From Kitasatospora cheerisanensis KCTC 2395 (GTDB taxonomy: Bacteria; Actinomycetota; Actinomycetes; Streptomycetales; Streptomycetaceae), in contig NZ_KK853997.1 of assembly GCF_000696185.1 (NCBI RefSeq), forward strand, positions 2,760,638 to 2,824,637: a stretch of DNA of 64,000 nucleotides, given 5' to 3'. Positions within the stretch are counted from its first letter, which is position 1. Each line of letters begins with the position of its first letter. The notes below the pieces were generated by a model. The model saw only the letters and a program-made list of their open reading frames with translations. It ran no database searches and was not told where the DNA came from. The translations under genes and the position numbers were made by a program. This document shows, one piece after another, positions 30,097 through 38,298 of the stretch.

Positions 30097-31029
30097 TCAG
30101 AAGCCGAGCTTACGCAGCTGCTTGGGGTCGCGCTGCCAGTCCTTGGCGACCTTGACGTGCAGGTCGAGGTAGACCGGCGTGCCGAGCAGCGCCTCGATCT
30201 GCTTGCGGGCGGTGGTGCCGACGTGCTTGAGCCGGGAGCCCTTGGCGCCGATCACGATGGCCTTCTGGCTCTGCCGCTCGATGTACACGTTGGCGTGGAT
30301 GTCCAGCAGCGGGCGGTCGGCGGGCCGGCCCTCGCGCGGGATCATCTCCTCGACCACCACGGCCAGCGAGTGCGGCAGTTCGTCGCGCACGCCCTCCAGG
30401 GCGGCCTCGCGGATCAGCTCGGCGACCATGATCTGCTCGGGCTCGTCGGTGAGGTCGCCGTCCGGGTACAGCGGCATGCCCTCGGGCAGCAGCTTGGTCA
30501 GCAGGTCCGCGACCAGGTCGACCTGCTTGTCACCCACGGCGGAGACCGGGATGATCTCGGCCCACTCGATGCCGAGCTCGGCGCCCAGCTGCTGGACGGC
30601 GATCAGCTGCTCGGCGAGCCGCTTGGAGTCCACCAGGTCGGTCTTGGTGACCAGCGCCACCTTGGGGGTGGACTTCTTGATCTCGGCGAGTTCCTTGGCG
30701 ATGAACTTGTCGCCGGGGCCGAGCTTCTGGTCGGCGGGCACGCAGAAGCCGATCACGTCGACCTCGGCCCAGGTGGTGCGCACCAGGTCGTTGAGGCGCT
30801 CGCCGAGCAGGGTGCGGGGCTTGTGCAGGCCGGGGGTGTCCACCAGCACGAGCTGGGCGTCGGGGCGGTGCACGATGCCGCGCACGGTGTGCCGGGTGGT
30901 CTGCGGACGGTCGGAGGTGATCGCGACCTTCGTCCCGACCAGGGCGTTGGTCAGGGTCGACTTGCCCGCGTTGGGACGGCCGACGAAGCACGCGAACCCG
31001 GAGCGGTACGGGGAGGAAGGGGCATTCAT
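30097..31029 (-). CDS. era: GTPase Era
   Basis: 310 residues. G1 GRPNAGKST (17-25), G2 region DRPQTTRHT, G3 DTPG (64-67), G4 reads TKTD (128-131) rather than the common NKxD, and G5 SA (163-164). The C-terminal KH domain has GAKGSRLKHVG (261-271). Era binds the 3' end of 16S rRNA in 30S maturation. ATG 31027-31029 is preceded by GACAAT with a 7-base gap, suggesting a leaderless or near-leaderless mRNA. An 18-bp perfect palindrome (31050-31067) lies upstream. Confidence 0.97.
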   Translation of the reverse strand: MNAPSSPYRSGFACFVGRPNAGKSTLTNALVGTKVAITSDRPQTTRHTVRGIVHRPDAQLVLVDTPGLHKPRTLLGERLNDLVRTTWAEVDVIGFCVPADQKLGPGDKFIAKELAEIKKSTPKVALVTKTDLVDSKRLAEQLIAVQQLGAELGIEWAEIIPVSAVGDKQVDLVADLLTKLLPEGMPLYPDGDLTDEPEQIMVAELIREAALEGVRDELPHSLAVVVEEMIPREGRPADRPLLDIHANVYIERQSQKAIVIGAKGSRLKHVGTTARKQIEALLGTPVYLDLHVKVAKDWQRDPKQLRKLGF

Positions 31030-31076
31030 GGCACCCATTGTCCCCGATCGGCCGGGTCGACCCGGCCACCGGTGTC

Positions 31077-31238
31077 TCAGCCGGTCTTCTTCTTCCCGCC
31101 GCCCGTGATGCCGCCGATCAGAACCAGGGCCAGCAGCACCAGGGTGCCGGCCAGCCACCACGGGGAGCCGGTCTCGTGCCAGCGGCCGAAGCCCATGACG
31201 CACAGCAGCAGTCCGCAGAAGAACGCGGCGATCCCCAT
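31077..31238 (-). CDS. small two-TM membrane protein
   Basis: 53 residues from ATG 31236-31238 behind GGGGGAG. Sequence: MGIAAFFCGLLLCVMGFGRW, a short HETGSPWW loop, then GTLVLLALVLIGGI and a basic GGGKKKTG tail. Two membrane helices and a positive cytoplasmic end are clear. It lies just upstream of era, behind a hairpin terminator, and was too short for routine ORF calling. Function unknown. Confidence 0.75.
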   Translation of the reverse strand: MGIAAFFCGLLLCVMGFGRWHETGSPWWLAGTLVLLALVLIGGITGGGKKKTG

Positions 31239-31253
31239 GTCCACTCCCCCGCA

Positions 31254-31288
31254 CCATTGGCCGGAGCGATTATCGCACCGGCCAATGG
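31254..31288 (-). terminator. hairpin between cytidine-deaminase-like gene and small membrane gene
   Basis: An 11-bp stem, CCATTGGCCGG (31254-31264) with 31278-31288, encloses a loop that is itself complementary (GCGAT/ATCGC). It starts 13 bases after the stop at 31301. It probably terminates the upstream gene. Confidence 0.7.
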
Positions 31289-31300
31289 CGTGTCCAGGGG

Positions 31301-31653
31301 TCAGCGCGCCTCGGCGGCCAGCTTCAACGTCCCGTCAGGACCGGCCAGCAGCACCGGCGTTCCGGCCCCGCCCAGGTCCCGCACCGCTGCCAGGTCGGCC
31401 GCCGCGGGCTCGTCCGCGGCGGAGACCACCGCGGCCGCCTCCAGGCTCTTCGCCCCGCTGGCCACCGCCATCGCCACGGCCGTCTGCAGCGCGCTCAGCT
31501 GCAGCGACTCCAGCGCGACCGTCCCGGCCACGTAGGTGCGGCCGGTCTCGTCCCGGACCGCCGCCCCTCGGCCACGCCGTTGCGGGCGCGGGCCGAGCGG
31601 GCCAGCGTGACGATCTTCTTGTCCTCGGGGTCCAGCTCGGAAATCTCGGTCAT
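31301..31653 (-). pseudogene. degenerate cytidine-deaminase-like protein, frameshifted
   Basis: The start at 31651-31653 reads MTEISELDPEDKKIVTLARS and continues ARARNGVAEG, then the frame must shift to give AAVRDETGRTYVAGTVALE and on to the stop at 31301. The break is at a C4 run (31564-31567 on the plus strand); one more base would give a continuous 117-residue protein. The intact protein is conserved upstream of era in streptomycetes and called cytidine deaminase. The catalytic C-A-E is replaced by S-A-L (LSALQTAVAMAVASGAK) and PCxxC is absent, so it is probably not a deaminase. The frameshift may be a sequencing error. Confidence 0.8.
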
Positions 31654-31792
31654 GGCCCCGAGCATAGGTGGCCCGCCGGCGCGCCACCCCGGGCGTCCGG
31701 CCCTCGGCCCTCCGGCGGCTCAGTCCGTGAACACGACGCCGCGCAAGGCCCCGGTTCGGTCCGTGAACAGGGCGCCCGCGGAGGGCCCCGGT

Positions 31793-32782
31793 TCAGTGCG
31801 GGAGCAGCGCCCCGACGCCGGCCGGCGCGAACTCCGCCAGCGCCTTGTCGATCCGCTCCAGCACCGCGTCGTCCAGCACCAGGTCGGCGGCGGCCTGGTT
31901 CTCCGCGATGTGCGCCGGGGTGCGGCTGCCCGGGATCGGCACCACGTGCTCGTACTGCCGCAGCAGCCAGGCCAGCGCCAGCTGCCCGGGCGTGACCCCG
32001 AGTTCGGCGGCGATCGCGCGGACCGGCGCGTAGCGGTCGTTGTTCGCGGCCAGGTTCTCGGCGGAGAACCGGGAGATCTGCTGCCGGAAGTCGCCGTCGG
32101 CGACCTGCCGCACGGTGCCGGTGAGGAAGCCGCCGCCGAGCGGGCTCCAGGCCACCACTCCGACGCCCAGCTCGCGGGCGGCGGCCAGCAGCGCGGCGTC
32201 GATCGGCTGCCACATCGACCACTGGACCTGGACGGCCGCCACCGGGTGCACCGCGTGCGCGGCGCGCAGCTGCGCGGCCGTCACGTTGGACAGTCCGAGG
32301 TGGCGCACCAGGCCGTCGCCGATCAGTTCGGCGACGGCGCCGACGGTCTCCTCGAACGGCACCTGCGGGTCCGGGAAGTGCGGGTAGTACAGGTCGATCA
32401 CGTCGGTGCCGAGGTTGCGCAGCGACTGCTCGGCGTAGCCGCGCACGTACTCGGGCGCGCAGTTGACCGCCAGCTCGCCGAACGCGTAGTTCACCGGGAA
32501 GCGGTGCGGCTCGGCGCCGTCCGGGATCCGGAAGCCGAACTTGGTGGCCAGCACCACCTCGTCGCGCCGTTCGCGGACGGCGCGGCCGACCGCCCGCTCG
32601 TTGTGCCCGTCGGCGCCGTAGCCGTCCGCGGTGTCGATCAGCCGGGCGCCGGCGTCGATCGCGGCGTGCAGCGCGGCCTGCCCGCGCTCCTCGTCGATGT
32701 CCCCGTACATTCCGGGCGAGACCACCATCGCGCCGAACCCGATCGGCGAGCTGGCCAGCGCCCCCAGCATGCGTTCCGTCAT
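31793..32782 (-). CDS. aldo/keto reductase
   Basis: 329 residues, NADPH-dependent (beta/alpha)8 barrel. The catalytic tetrad is Asp50, Tyr55, Lys81 and His135 (LIDTADGYG; LATKFGF; DLYYPHFPDP). The cofactor end has PIPGSRTPAHIAENQAAADL. It belongs to the AKR13-like branch acting on small aldehydes or ketones; the substrate is unknown. The 139 bases downstream contain two direct repeats (GTCCGTGAACA and GGCCCCGGTTC, each twice, 31729-31796). Confidence 0.93.
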   Translation of the reverse strand: MTERMLGALASSPIGFGAMVVSPGMYGDIDEERGQAALHAAIDAGARLIDTADGYGADGHNERAVGRAVRERRDEVVLATKFGFRIPDGAEPHRFPVNYAFGELAVNCAPEYVRGYAEQSLRNLGTDVIDLYYPHFPDPQVPFEETVGAVAELIGDGLVRHLGLSNVTAAQLRAAHAVHPVAAVQVQWSMWQPIDAALLAAARELGVGVVAWSPLGGGFLTGTVRQVADGDFRQQISRFSAENLAANNDRYAPVRAIAAELGVTPGQLALAWLLRQYEHVVPIPGSRTPAHIAENQAAADLVLDDAVLERIDKALAEFAPAGVGALLPH

Positions 32783-32871
32783 CGTCGTTCCCCCTCCGAA
32801 CAGACCGGGGCCCGACGGATCTGATGATCCGTCAGGCCGTGTGCGTCCGCCACTCTACGACGGGTGGACGA

Positions 32872-33411
32872 TCAGTGTCCGGTGGGATTCGGCGGTCCGG
32901 GGCGCAGCACCTTCACCAGCGCGGGCGGGCCGTTGGGGCGCTCGGCCTCGTGCTCGTGGCGGCGCTTCCAGTACGGGTTGTCCTGCGGCAGGTGGCTGCT
33001 GACCCGGCCGTACATGCCGAAGGTCAGGATCACGAAGCCGAAGGCGAAGCTGAAGACGACGTTGGAGATGTGGAAGGCCAGCCGGTTCGCGGTGGAGTCC
33101 AGCACCATCAGGCCGACGAAGCCGGCCAGCACGAACAGCACGCCCATGATCATGTTGATGTCGGAGGCGATGTTCCCGCCGATCACCGCGCCCAGGATCA
33201 GGATTCCGCCGGCCACCAGCGAGAGCACGCTCAGCGCGCCGTTGCTGGACAGGCCGAGCACCTGCTTGCCGGAGGTGTCCAGGAAGCCGGGGCTGGTCCC
33301 GGTCAGCCCGAGGATGCCGAAGACCACCAGGAACACTCCGCCCAGGCCGGCTCCGACGCGGTACACGGTGCCGAGCCGGTGGTCGACCGGCAGTTCGTCG
33401 TGGAGTCTCAT
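32872..33411 (-). CDS. DUF4383 membrane protein
   Basis: 179 residues with four membrane helices at about 15-38, 58-80, 85-106 and 112-133. A hydrophilic C-terminal tail (PYWKRRHEHEAERPNG) follows. The pattern VYRVGAGLGGVFLVVFGILG and NVVFSFAFGFVILTFGMYG matches the actinobacterial DUF4383 family of unknown function. ATG 33409-33411 overlaps the previous stop (TGATG), so it is coupled to the 82-residue gene. Confidence 0.85.
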   Translation of the reverse strand: MRLHDELPVDHRLGTVYRVGAGLGGVFLVVFGILGLTGTSPGFLDTSGKQVLGLSSNGALSVLSLVAGGILILGAVIGGNIASDINMIMGVLFVLAGFVGLMVLDSTANRLAFHISNVVFSFAFGFVILTFGMYGRVSSHLPQDNPYWKRRHEHEAERPNGPPALVKVLRPGPPNPTGH

Positions 33412-33659
33412 CAGGTCCTCCCCGCATGGTCGTTCCGGAGGAACGGCACCTCGTGCAGGTACAGCGACCCGCACTGCTGGCAGCCGTGCAGCCCGGTTCC
33501 CCAGGCCTCCTCCGGCTTGCTCTCGGCGTCCGAGGCGATCTCGGCGCCGCACATGCCGTGCGAAGGGTCGGTGTCACGGACCACGTGCCACCTGGCCACC
33601 CCGCCGGCCGGCCCGCCGGGGCCGTATTCCGCGCGCAGTAGATGTGCCATGTCTCCCAT
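33411..33659 (-). CDS. small Cys-containing protein of unknown function
   Basis: 82 residues (79 if it starts at the second ATG, 33650, which gives MAHLLRAEYGPGG). It holds a Cys (GMCG) and a CQQCG pair near the end, compatible with a small metal knuckle. There is no membrane segment and no recognised family, though such short proteins are common in streptomycetes. It overlaps the DUF4383 start by one base. Confidence 0.65.
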   Translation of the reverse strand: MGDMAHLLRAEYGPGGPAGGVARWHVVRDTDPSHGMCGAEIASDAESKPEEAWGTGLHGCQQCGSLYLHEVPFLRNDHAGRT

Positions 33660-33801
33660 GGTCGGCGCGCTCCGGGCGGTCAGGCAAACGGGCCCCGGGC
33701 CGAACCGTCCGGTCCGGCAAGCCGGTTGGGACGGTCCGTCCAGGGCCCGCTGCGTGCCCGGACGACCACGGTGCGTTCCGGTGCGGGGGTGGCGGCCGCT
33801 G

Positions 33802-35130
33802 CTAGGAGGCGTTCTCCTCGGCGGTCTCCTCGGCGTGCTCCTCGATCCGGACGGGGGCGGCCACCACGGTGCCGATCCGGTTGCGGCGGCCCGCGGAGCT
33901 CTCCGCGGTCAGGCTGATCGCGGCCAGCCCGCTGCCCTCCGGCACCGGCACCTCGCAGGAGGAGCCGGGGATCGGCACCCGGCCCAGGCACTTGGCGAGC
34001 AGGCCGCCGACGGTCTCCACGTCCTCGTCGTCCAGCTCGATGCCGAACAGCTCGCCGAGGTCCTCCACGGTGAGCCGGGCGGTGATCCGGTAGGTGCCGT
34101 CGCCGAGGTCCTCGACCGGGGCGATCTCCCGGTCGTACTCGTCGGTGATCTCGCCGACGATCTCCTCCAGGATGTCCTCGATGGTGACCAGGCCGGCGGT
34201 GCCGCCGTACTCGTCGATCACGATCGCCACGTGCGAGCGCATCTGCTGCATCTCGCGCAGCAGGTCCGCGGCCGGCTTGGAGTCGGGGACGAACACCGCC
34301 GGGCGCATCACCGAGTCCACCTGCTCCGACTCGGCGTCCCGGTTGATGTGGGTGCGCCGCACCAGGTCCTTGAGGTAGACGATGCCGACCACGTCGTCCT
34401 CGTTGTCGCCAACCACCGGGATCCGCGAGAAGCCCGACCGCAGCGCCAGCGTGAGGGTCTGACGGACCGTCTTGTGCCGCTCGATCATCACCAGGTCGGT
34501 GCGCGGCACCATCACCTCGCGGACGATGGTGTCGCCCAGTTCGAAGACCGAGTGCACCATCCGGCGCTCCTCGTCCTCGATCAGGTCGTCCTTCTCGGCG
34601 AGGTCGACCAGCGCGCGCAGCTCGGCCTCGGAGGCGAACGGGCCCTCCCGGTAGCCCTTGCCGGGCGTGAGCGCGTTGCCCAGCAGGATCAGCAGCCGCG
34701 GGATCGGCCCGAGGATCCGGGCCAGCGGCAGCAGCACGTAGGACGCGGCGGTGACGGTGCTCAGCGGGTGCTGGCGGCCGATCGTGCGCGGGGAGACCCC
34801 GACCGCCACGAAGGACACCAGCACCATCACGCCGAACGCCACCAGCACCGCCAGCCAGGTCTGCTGGAAGCTGCGCACGCACACCACGGTGACCAGCACC
34901 GCGGCGGCCACCTCGCTGGCCACCCGGATCAGCGTCGCCAGGTTCAGGTAGCGGATGTTGTCCGAGGCCAGCGTCAGCAGCCGGTCGGAACCGCGCCGCC
35001 CGGAACGGACCGCCTCCTCGGCGCGGAACCGGGACATCCGGGAGATCCCCGCCTCGGCGCACGCGGCCAGCCAGCCGAGCGCCACCAGCAGCAGGGCCCC
35101 GATCAGGAAGCTCGTACTCTCACCACTCAC
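33802..35130 (-). CDS. CNNM/CBS/CorC_HlyC domain protein (hemolysin family)
   Basis: 442 residues, GTG start. CNNM membrane domain 1-150 (three to four helices; AEAGISRMSRFRAEEAV, SPRTIGRQHP), tandem CBS domains about 195-330 (VMVPRTDLVMIERH; SRIPVVGDNEDDVVGIVYLKDLV; VAIVIDEYGGTAGLVTIEDILEEIVGEI), and a C-terminal CorC_HlyC domain 340-425. The family is linked to Mg2+/Co2+ efflux; hemolysin is a historical label. It lies 13 bases after ybeY and forms the 3' end of the phoH-ybeY unit. Confidence 0.93.
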   Translation of the reverse strand: MSGESTSFLIGALLLVALGWLAACAEAGISRMSRFRAEEAVRSGRRGSDRLLTLASDNIRYLNLATLIRVASEVAAAVLVTVVCVRSFQQTWLAVLVAFGVMVLVSFVAVGVSPRTIGRQHPLSTVTAASYVLLPLARILGPIPRLLILLGNALTPGKGYREGPFASEAELRALVDLAEKDDLIEDEERRMVHSVFELGDTIVREVMVPRTDLVMIERHKTVRQTLTLALRSGFSRIPVVGDNEDDVVGIVYLKDLVRRTHINRDAESEQVDSVMRPAVFVPDSKPAADLLREMQQMRSHVAIVIDEYGGTAGLVTIEDILEEIVGEITDEYDREIAPVEDLGDGTYRITARLTVEDLGELFGIELDDEDVETVGGLLAKCLGRVPIPGSSCEVPVPEGSGLAAISLTAESSAGRRNRIGTVVAAPVRIEEHAEETAEENAS

Positions 35131-35143
35131 GGACGGCCGGCCC

Positions 35144-35638
35144 TCAGTGGACGGTCGGGGCGGGCGACAGCCCGGTCAGCCCGCGGCCGGCCCGCCAGTC
35201 GTCCAGGATCCGCTTCTGCAGCGCGAACATCTCGCGCTCCTCGTCGGGCTCCTCGTGGTCGTAGCCGAGCACGTGCAGCACCCCGTGGACGGTGAGCAGC
35301 TGCAGCTCCTCGTCCACGGAGTGCTTGGTCGGGGCGGCCAGGCCCTGCTGCTGGGCCACCTCGGGGCAGAGCACGATGTCGCCGAGCAGGCCCTCCGGCA
35401 GGTCCTCGCCCTCCTTGCCGGGACGCAGCTCGTCCATCGGGAAGGACATCACGTCGGTCGGACCGGGCAGGTCCATCCACTGGACGTGCAGCTCCGCCAT
35501 CGACTCGCTGTCGTAGAGGATCACGGAGAGCTCGGACTGCGGGTGAATCCGCATCTTGTCGAGGGCGTAGCGGGCGACGTCGAGGATGGACTCCTCGTCG
35601 ACGTCCCACCCGGACTCGTTGGCGATGTCGATCGACAT
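35144..35638 (-). CDS. ybeY: endoribonuclease YbeY
   Basis: 164 residues. The zinc motif [11 protein letters not shown] (His118, His122, His128) is intact, preceded by [11 protein letters not shown] and [10 protein letters not shown]. It takes part in 16S rRNA 3'-end maturation and ribosome quality control. It sits 14 bases downstream of phoH, the widespread phoH-ybeY arrangement, and ahead of the CBS protein. Confidence 0.96.
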   Translation of the reverse strand: MSIDIANESGWDVDEESILDVARYALDKMRIHPQSELSVILYDSESMAELHVQWMDLPGPTDVMSFPMDELRPGKEGEDLPEGLLGDIVLCPEVAQQQGLAAPTKHSVDEELQLLTVHGVLHVLGYDHEEPDEEREMFALQKRILDDWRAGRGLTGLSPAPTVH

Positions 35639-35652
35639 GGAGGGCTCAGTAC

Positions 35653-36756
35653 TCAGCTTTCGGTGCGATGGGACTGCCGGGGCGCCCGGGCGCCCCGCCG
35701 TTGGACGGGTTTGCGGTCGCCGGACTCCTCGGACTCCTGCCGGGCGTCCCAGCGTTCGTACGCGTCCACGATGCGGCCGACCAGCTTGTGCCGTACCACG
35801 TCGGTGCTGGTCAGCACCGAGAAGTGGATGTCGGGCACGTCGGCCAGGATCTCCTGGACCACCTTCAGACCGCTGCGGGTGCCGCCCGGGAGGTCGATCT
35901 GGCTGGTGTCGCCGGTGACCACCACCCGGGAGTTGAAACCGAGGCGGGTGAGGAACATCTTCATCTGCTCGGGCGAGGTGTTCTGCGCCTCGTCGAGGAT
36001 GATGAACGCGTCGTTCAGGGTGCGGCCGCGCATGTACGCCAGCGGAGCCACCTCGATCGTGCCGGCGGCCATCAGCCGCGGGATCGAGTCCGGGTCCATC
36101 ATGTCGTGCAGCGCGTCGTACAGCGGCCGCAGGTAGGGGTCGATCTTCTCGTAGAGGGTGCCGGGCAGGAAGCCCAGCCGCTCCCCCGCCTCGACGGCCG
36201 GCCGGGTCAGGATGATCCGGTTGACCTCCTTGGCCTGCAGCGCCTGCACGGCCTTGGCCATCGCCAGGTAGGTCTTGCCGGTGCCGGCCGGGCCGAGGCC
36301 GAAGACGATGGTGTGCTTGTCGATCGCGTCGACGTAGCGCTGCTGGTTGAGCGTCTTGGGGCGGATGGTGCGGCCCCGGTTGGACAGGATGTTCGCCGTG
36401 AACACCTCGGACGGGGCCGGGTGGCCCGGGTCCTCGGCGGCGCTCCTGAGCATGGTGATGGAGCGCTCCACGGCGTCCTCCGTCAGTGGCTGGCCGGTGC
36501 GCAGCACCAGCATCATCTCGGTGAAGAGCTGCTTGACGAGCGCGACCTCGGCCGGAGAGCCGGTGGCCGTCACCTCGTTTCCGCGGACGTGGATGTCGGC
36601 GTCCGGGAAGCCGTTCTCGATCACTCGCAGGAGCGAGTCGGCCGCACCCAGCAGGGTGACCATCGGGTGCTTCTCCGGAATGACGATCCGGGTGCTGGCG
36701 GCCGCCGCGTCGGGGCGCCGCTGTCCGTCGGTGCGGGTCTGCGGTGTGTCAGTCAT
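35653..36756 (-). CDS. phoH: PhoH family ATPase
   Basis: 367 residues. The N-terminal KH-like region (30-110) precedes the P-loop domain: Walker A GPAGTGKT (155-162), [15 protein letters not shown], Walker [10 protein letters not shown], then [16 protein letters not shown]-related ATPase conserved with YbeY. The basic C-terminal 30 residues ([17 protein letters not shown]) are an extra tail. ATG 36754-36756. It is the first gene of the phoH-ybeY-CBS operon. Confidence 0.95.
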   Translation of the reverse strand: MTDTPQTRTDGQRRPDAAAASTRIVIPEKHPMVTLLGAADSLLRVIENGFPDADIHVRGNEVTATGSPAEVALVKQLFTEMMLVLRTGQPLTEDAVERSITMLRSAAEDPGHPAPSEVFTANILSNRGRTIRPKTLNQQRYVDAIDKHTIVFGLGPAGTGKTYLAMAKAVQALQAKEVNRIILTRPAVEAGERLGFLPGTLYEKIDPYLRPLYDALHDMMDPDSIPRLMAAGTIEVAPLAYMRGRTLNDAFIILDEAQNTSPEQMKMFLTRLGFNSRVVVTGDTSQIDLPGGTRSGLKVVQEILADVPDIHFSVLTSTDVVRHKLVGRIVDAYERWDARQESEESGDRKPVQRRGARAPRQSHRTES

Positions 36757-36930
36757 GGGTCGGCGCTACGGCCTGCCTCATCCCAATCCGTCGTGTCGTG
36801 TGGCTCGGGCTCTCCAGGCCACCAGGGTACGCCGCGCAGATGTTCGCCGGAGCGGCGCGGCGGCTTCGATGGTGGGGGCTTTCGCCCCGATGTGCGAGCG
36901 GTTTTCCGTCGCCGCGCGCCCCCGCGGGGC

Positions 36931-37848
36931 TCAACGGCGGGGCGGGACGGGGATCCTGGCCAGGTCCTCGGCGATCACGACCTCGCCGTCGAAGTGCTTC
37001 TCGGCCTCCGCGCGGTGCGCCCGGAGGTCCGGGTAGCGCTGCGAGAAGTGCGTCAGCACCAGCCGGCGGACCCCTGCCTCGGCGGCCACCCGGGCGGCCT
37101 GCGCGGCGGTCAGGTGGCCGTGCTCCTCGGCGAGTGCGGCGTCCGCCTCCAGGAAGGTCGCCTCGATCGCCAACAGGTCGACACCCTCGGCGAGTTCGGC
37201 CACCCCGTCGCAGAGCCGGGTGTCCATCACGAAGGCGAAGCGCTGCCCCGGCCGCTGCTCCGCGACCTCCGCCAGCAGCACCGTCCGCCCGTCCACCTCG
37301 ACCCGGCCCTCGCGCTGCAGCCGGCCCACCGCCGGTCCGCGGACCCCGAGTTCGCGCAGCCGCTCCGGGCGCAGCCGGACGCCGTCCGGCTCGGTCAGCC
37401 GGTAGCCGAAGGACTCCACCGGGTGCGACAGCCGGACCGCCGACAGCTCGAACGGCGCGCCGGGCGCCTCCAGCGGGCCGGGCGCGGAGACCGGGCGCTC
37501 CCGCAGTTCGGCGGTGGCGTGGTAGACGCTGGCGTGCCGCAGCCGGTCGAAGAACACCTGCCCGGACGCCGGGTAGTAGGCGTCCACCGGGTGCGGGACC
37601 CGGTCCAGGTTGATCCGCTGCACCACGCCCGGCAGGCCCAGGCAGTGGTCGCCGTGGAAGTGCGACACCGCGATCCGGGTGATCCCGGTGGCGGTCACGC
37701 CGGCCTGCAGCATCTGCCGCTGGGTGCCCTCCCCCGGGTCGAACAGCAGCCCCTCGCCGTCCCAGCGCAGCAGGTACCCGTTGTGGTTCCGGTGCCGGGT
37801 CGGCACCTGGCTGGCCGTGCCGAGGACGACGAGTTCACGCTGCGACAA
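36931..37848 (-). CDS. rnz: ribonuclease Z
   Basis: 305 residues. Metallo-beta-lactamase fold; zinc motif HFHGDH (63-68), later VMDTRLCDG and THFSQRY. It removes tRNA 3' trailers. The only workable start is TTG 37846-37848, because a TGA lies two codons upstream in frame. That TGA is the HIT stop, so translation is probably coupled. The tRNase Z exosite arm is short, as usual for this clade. Confidence 0.95.
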   Translation of the reverse strand: MSQRELVVLGTASQVPTRHRNHNGYLLRWDGEGLLFDPGEGTQRQMLQAGVTATGITRIAVSHFHGDHCLGLPGVVQRINLDRVPHPVDAYYPASGQVFFDRLRHASVYHATAELRERPVSAPGPLEAPGAPFELSAVRLSHPVESFGYRLTEPDGVRLRPERLRELGVRGPAVGRLQREGRVEVDGRTVLLAEVAEQRPGQRFAFVMDTRLCDGVAELAEGVDLLAIEATFLEADAALAEEHGHLTAAQAARVAAEAGVRRLVLTHFSQRYPDLRAHRAEAEKHFDGEVVIAEDLARIPVPPRR

Positions 37849-37851
37849 CGG

Positions 37852-38205
37852 TCAGACCAGTCCCTCGGTGAGCTTGCGCCCGCCCAGCACGTGCACGTGC
37901 GCGTGGAACACCGTCTGGCCGGAGTCCGCGCCGGTGTTGAAGATCAGCCGGTACGACTCCAGGCCCTCGCCCCTCGCCGCCTCGCCGGCCTCGGCGAGCA
38001 GCTCCGCGGCGATCTCCGGCTCGGCGGCGGCCAGTTCGGCGGCGTTGGCGTAGTGCACGTGCGGGATCACCAGCAGGTGCGTGGGCGCCTGCGGGTTGAT
38101 GTCCCGGAACGCCAGCGTCCGCCCGCTCCTGCGCACCACCGTCGCGGGGATGTCCCCCGACACGATCTTGCAGAACACACAGTCCGCCTGCGGCTCGCCG
38201 GCCAT
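37852..38205 (-). CDS. HIT family protein (histidine triad hydrolase)
   Basis: 117 residues from ATG 38203-38205, with GAAGGAG eight bases upstream. The triad HAHVHV is at 101-106 (catalytic His103 or equivalent), the zinc pair CVFC at 9-12, and GDIPATVV near the N-terminus. HINT-type nucleotide phosphoramidase. The stop precedes the rnz TTG by three bases. Confidence 0.94.
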   Translation of the reverse strand: MAGEPQADCVFCKIVSGDIPATVVRRSGRTLAFRDINPQAPTHLLVIPHVHYANAAELAAAEPEIAAELLAEAGEAARGEGLESYRLIFNTGADSGQTVFHAHVHVLGGRKLTEGLV

Positions 38206-38257
38206 CTCCCGCACTCCTTCTGAACACCCGTCACTGGTGACGACGACCTTACAGGGG

Positions 38258-38291
38258 AGGGGGTGCGGGCCACGGCGGACCCGCACCCCCT
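38258..38291 (-). terminator. terminator of the tricorn protease gene
   Basis: A 12-bp stem, AGGGGGTGCGGG (38258-38269) with 38280-38291, and a 10-nt loop start eight bases past the stop of the tricorn gene. On the minus strand it separates that gene from the HIT gene. Confidence 0.75.
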
Positions 38292-38298
38292 GCGGCCG

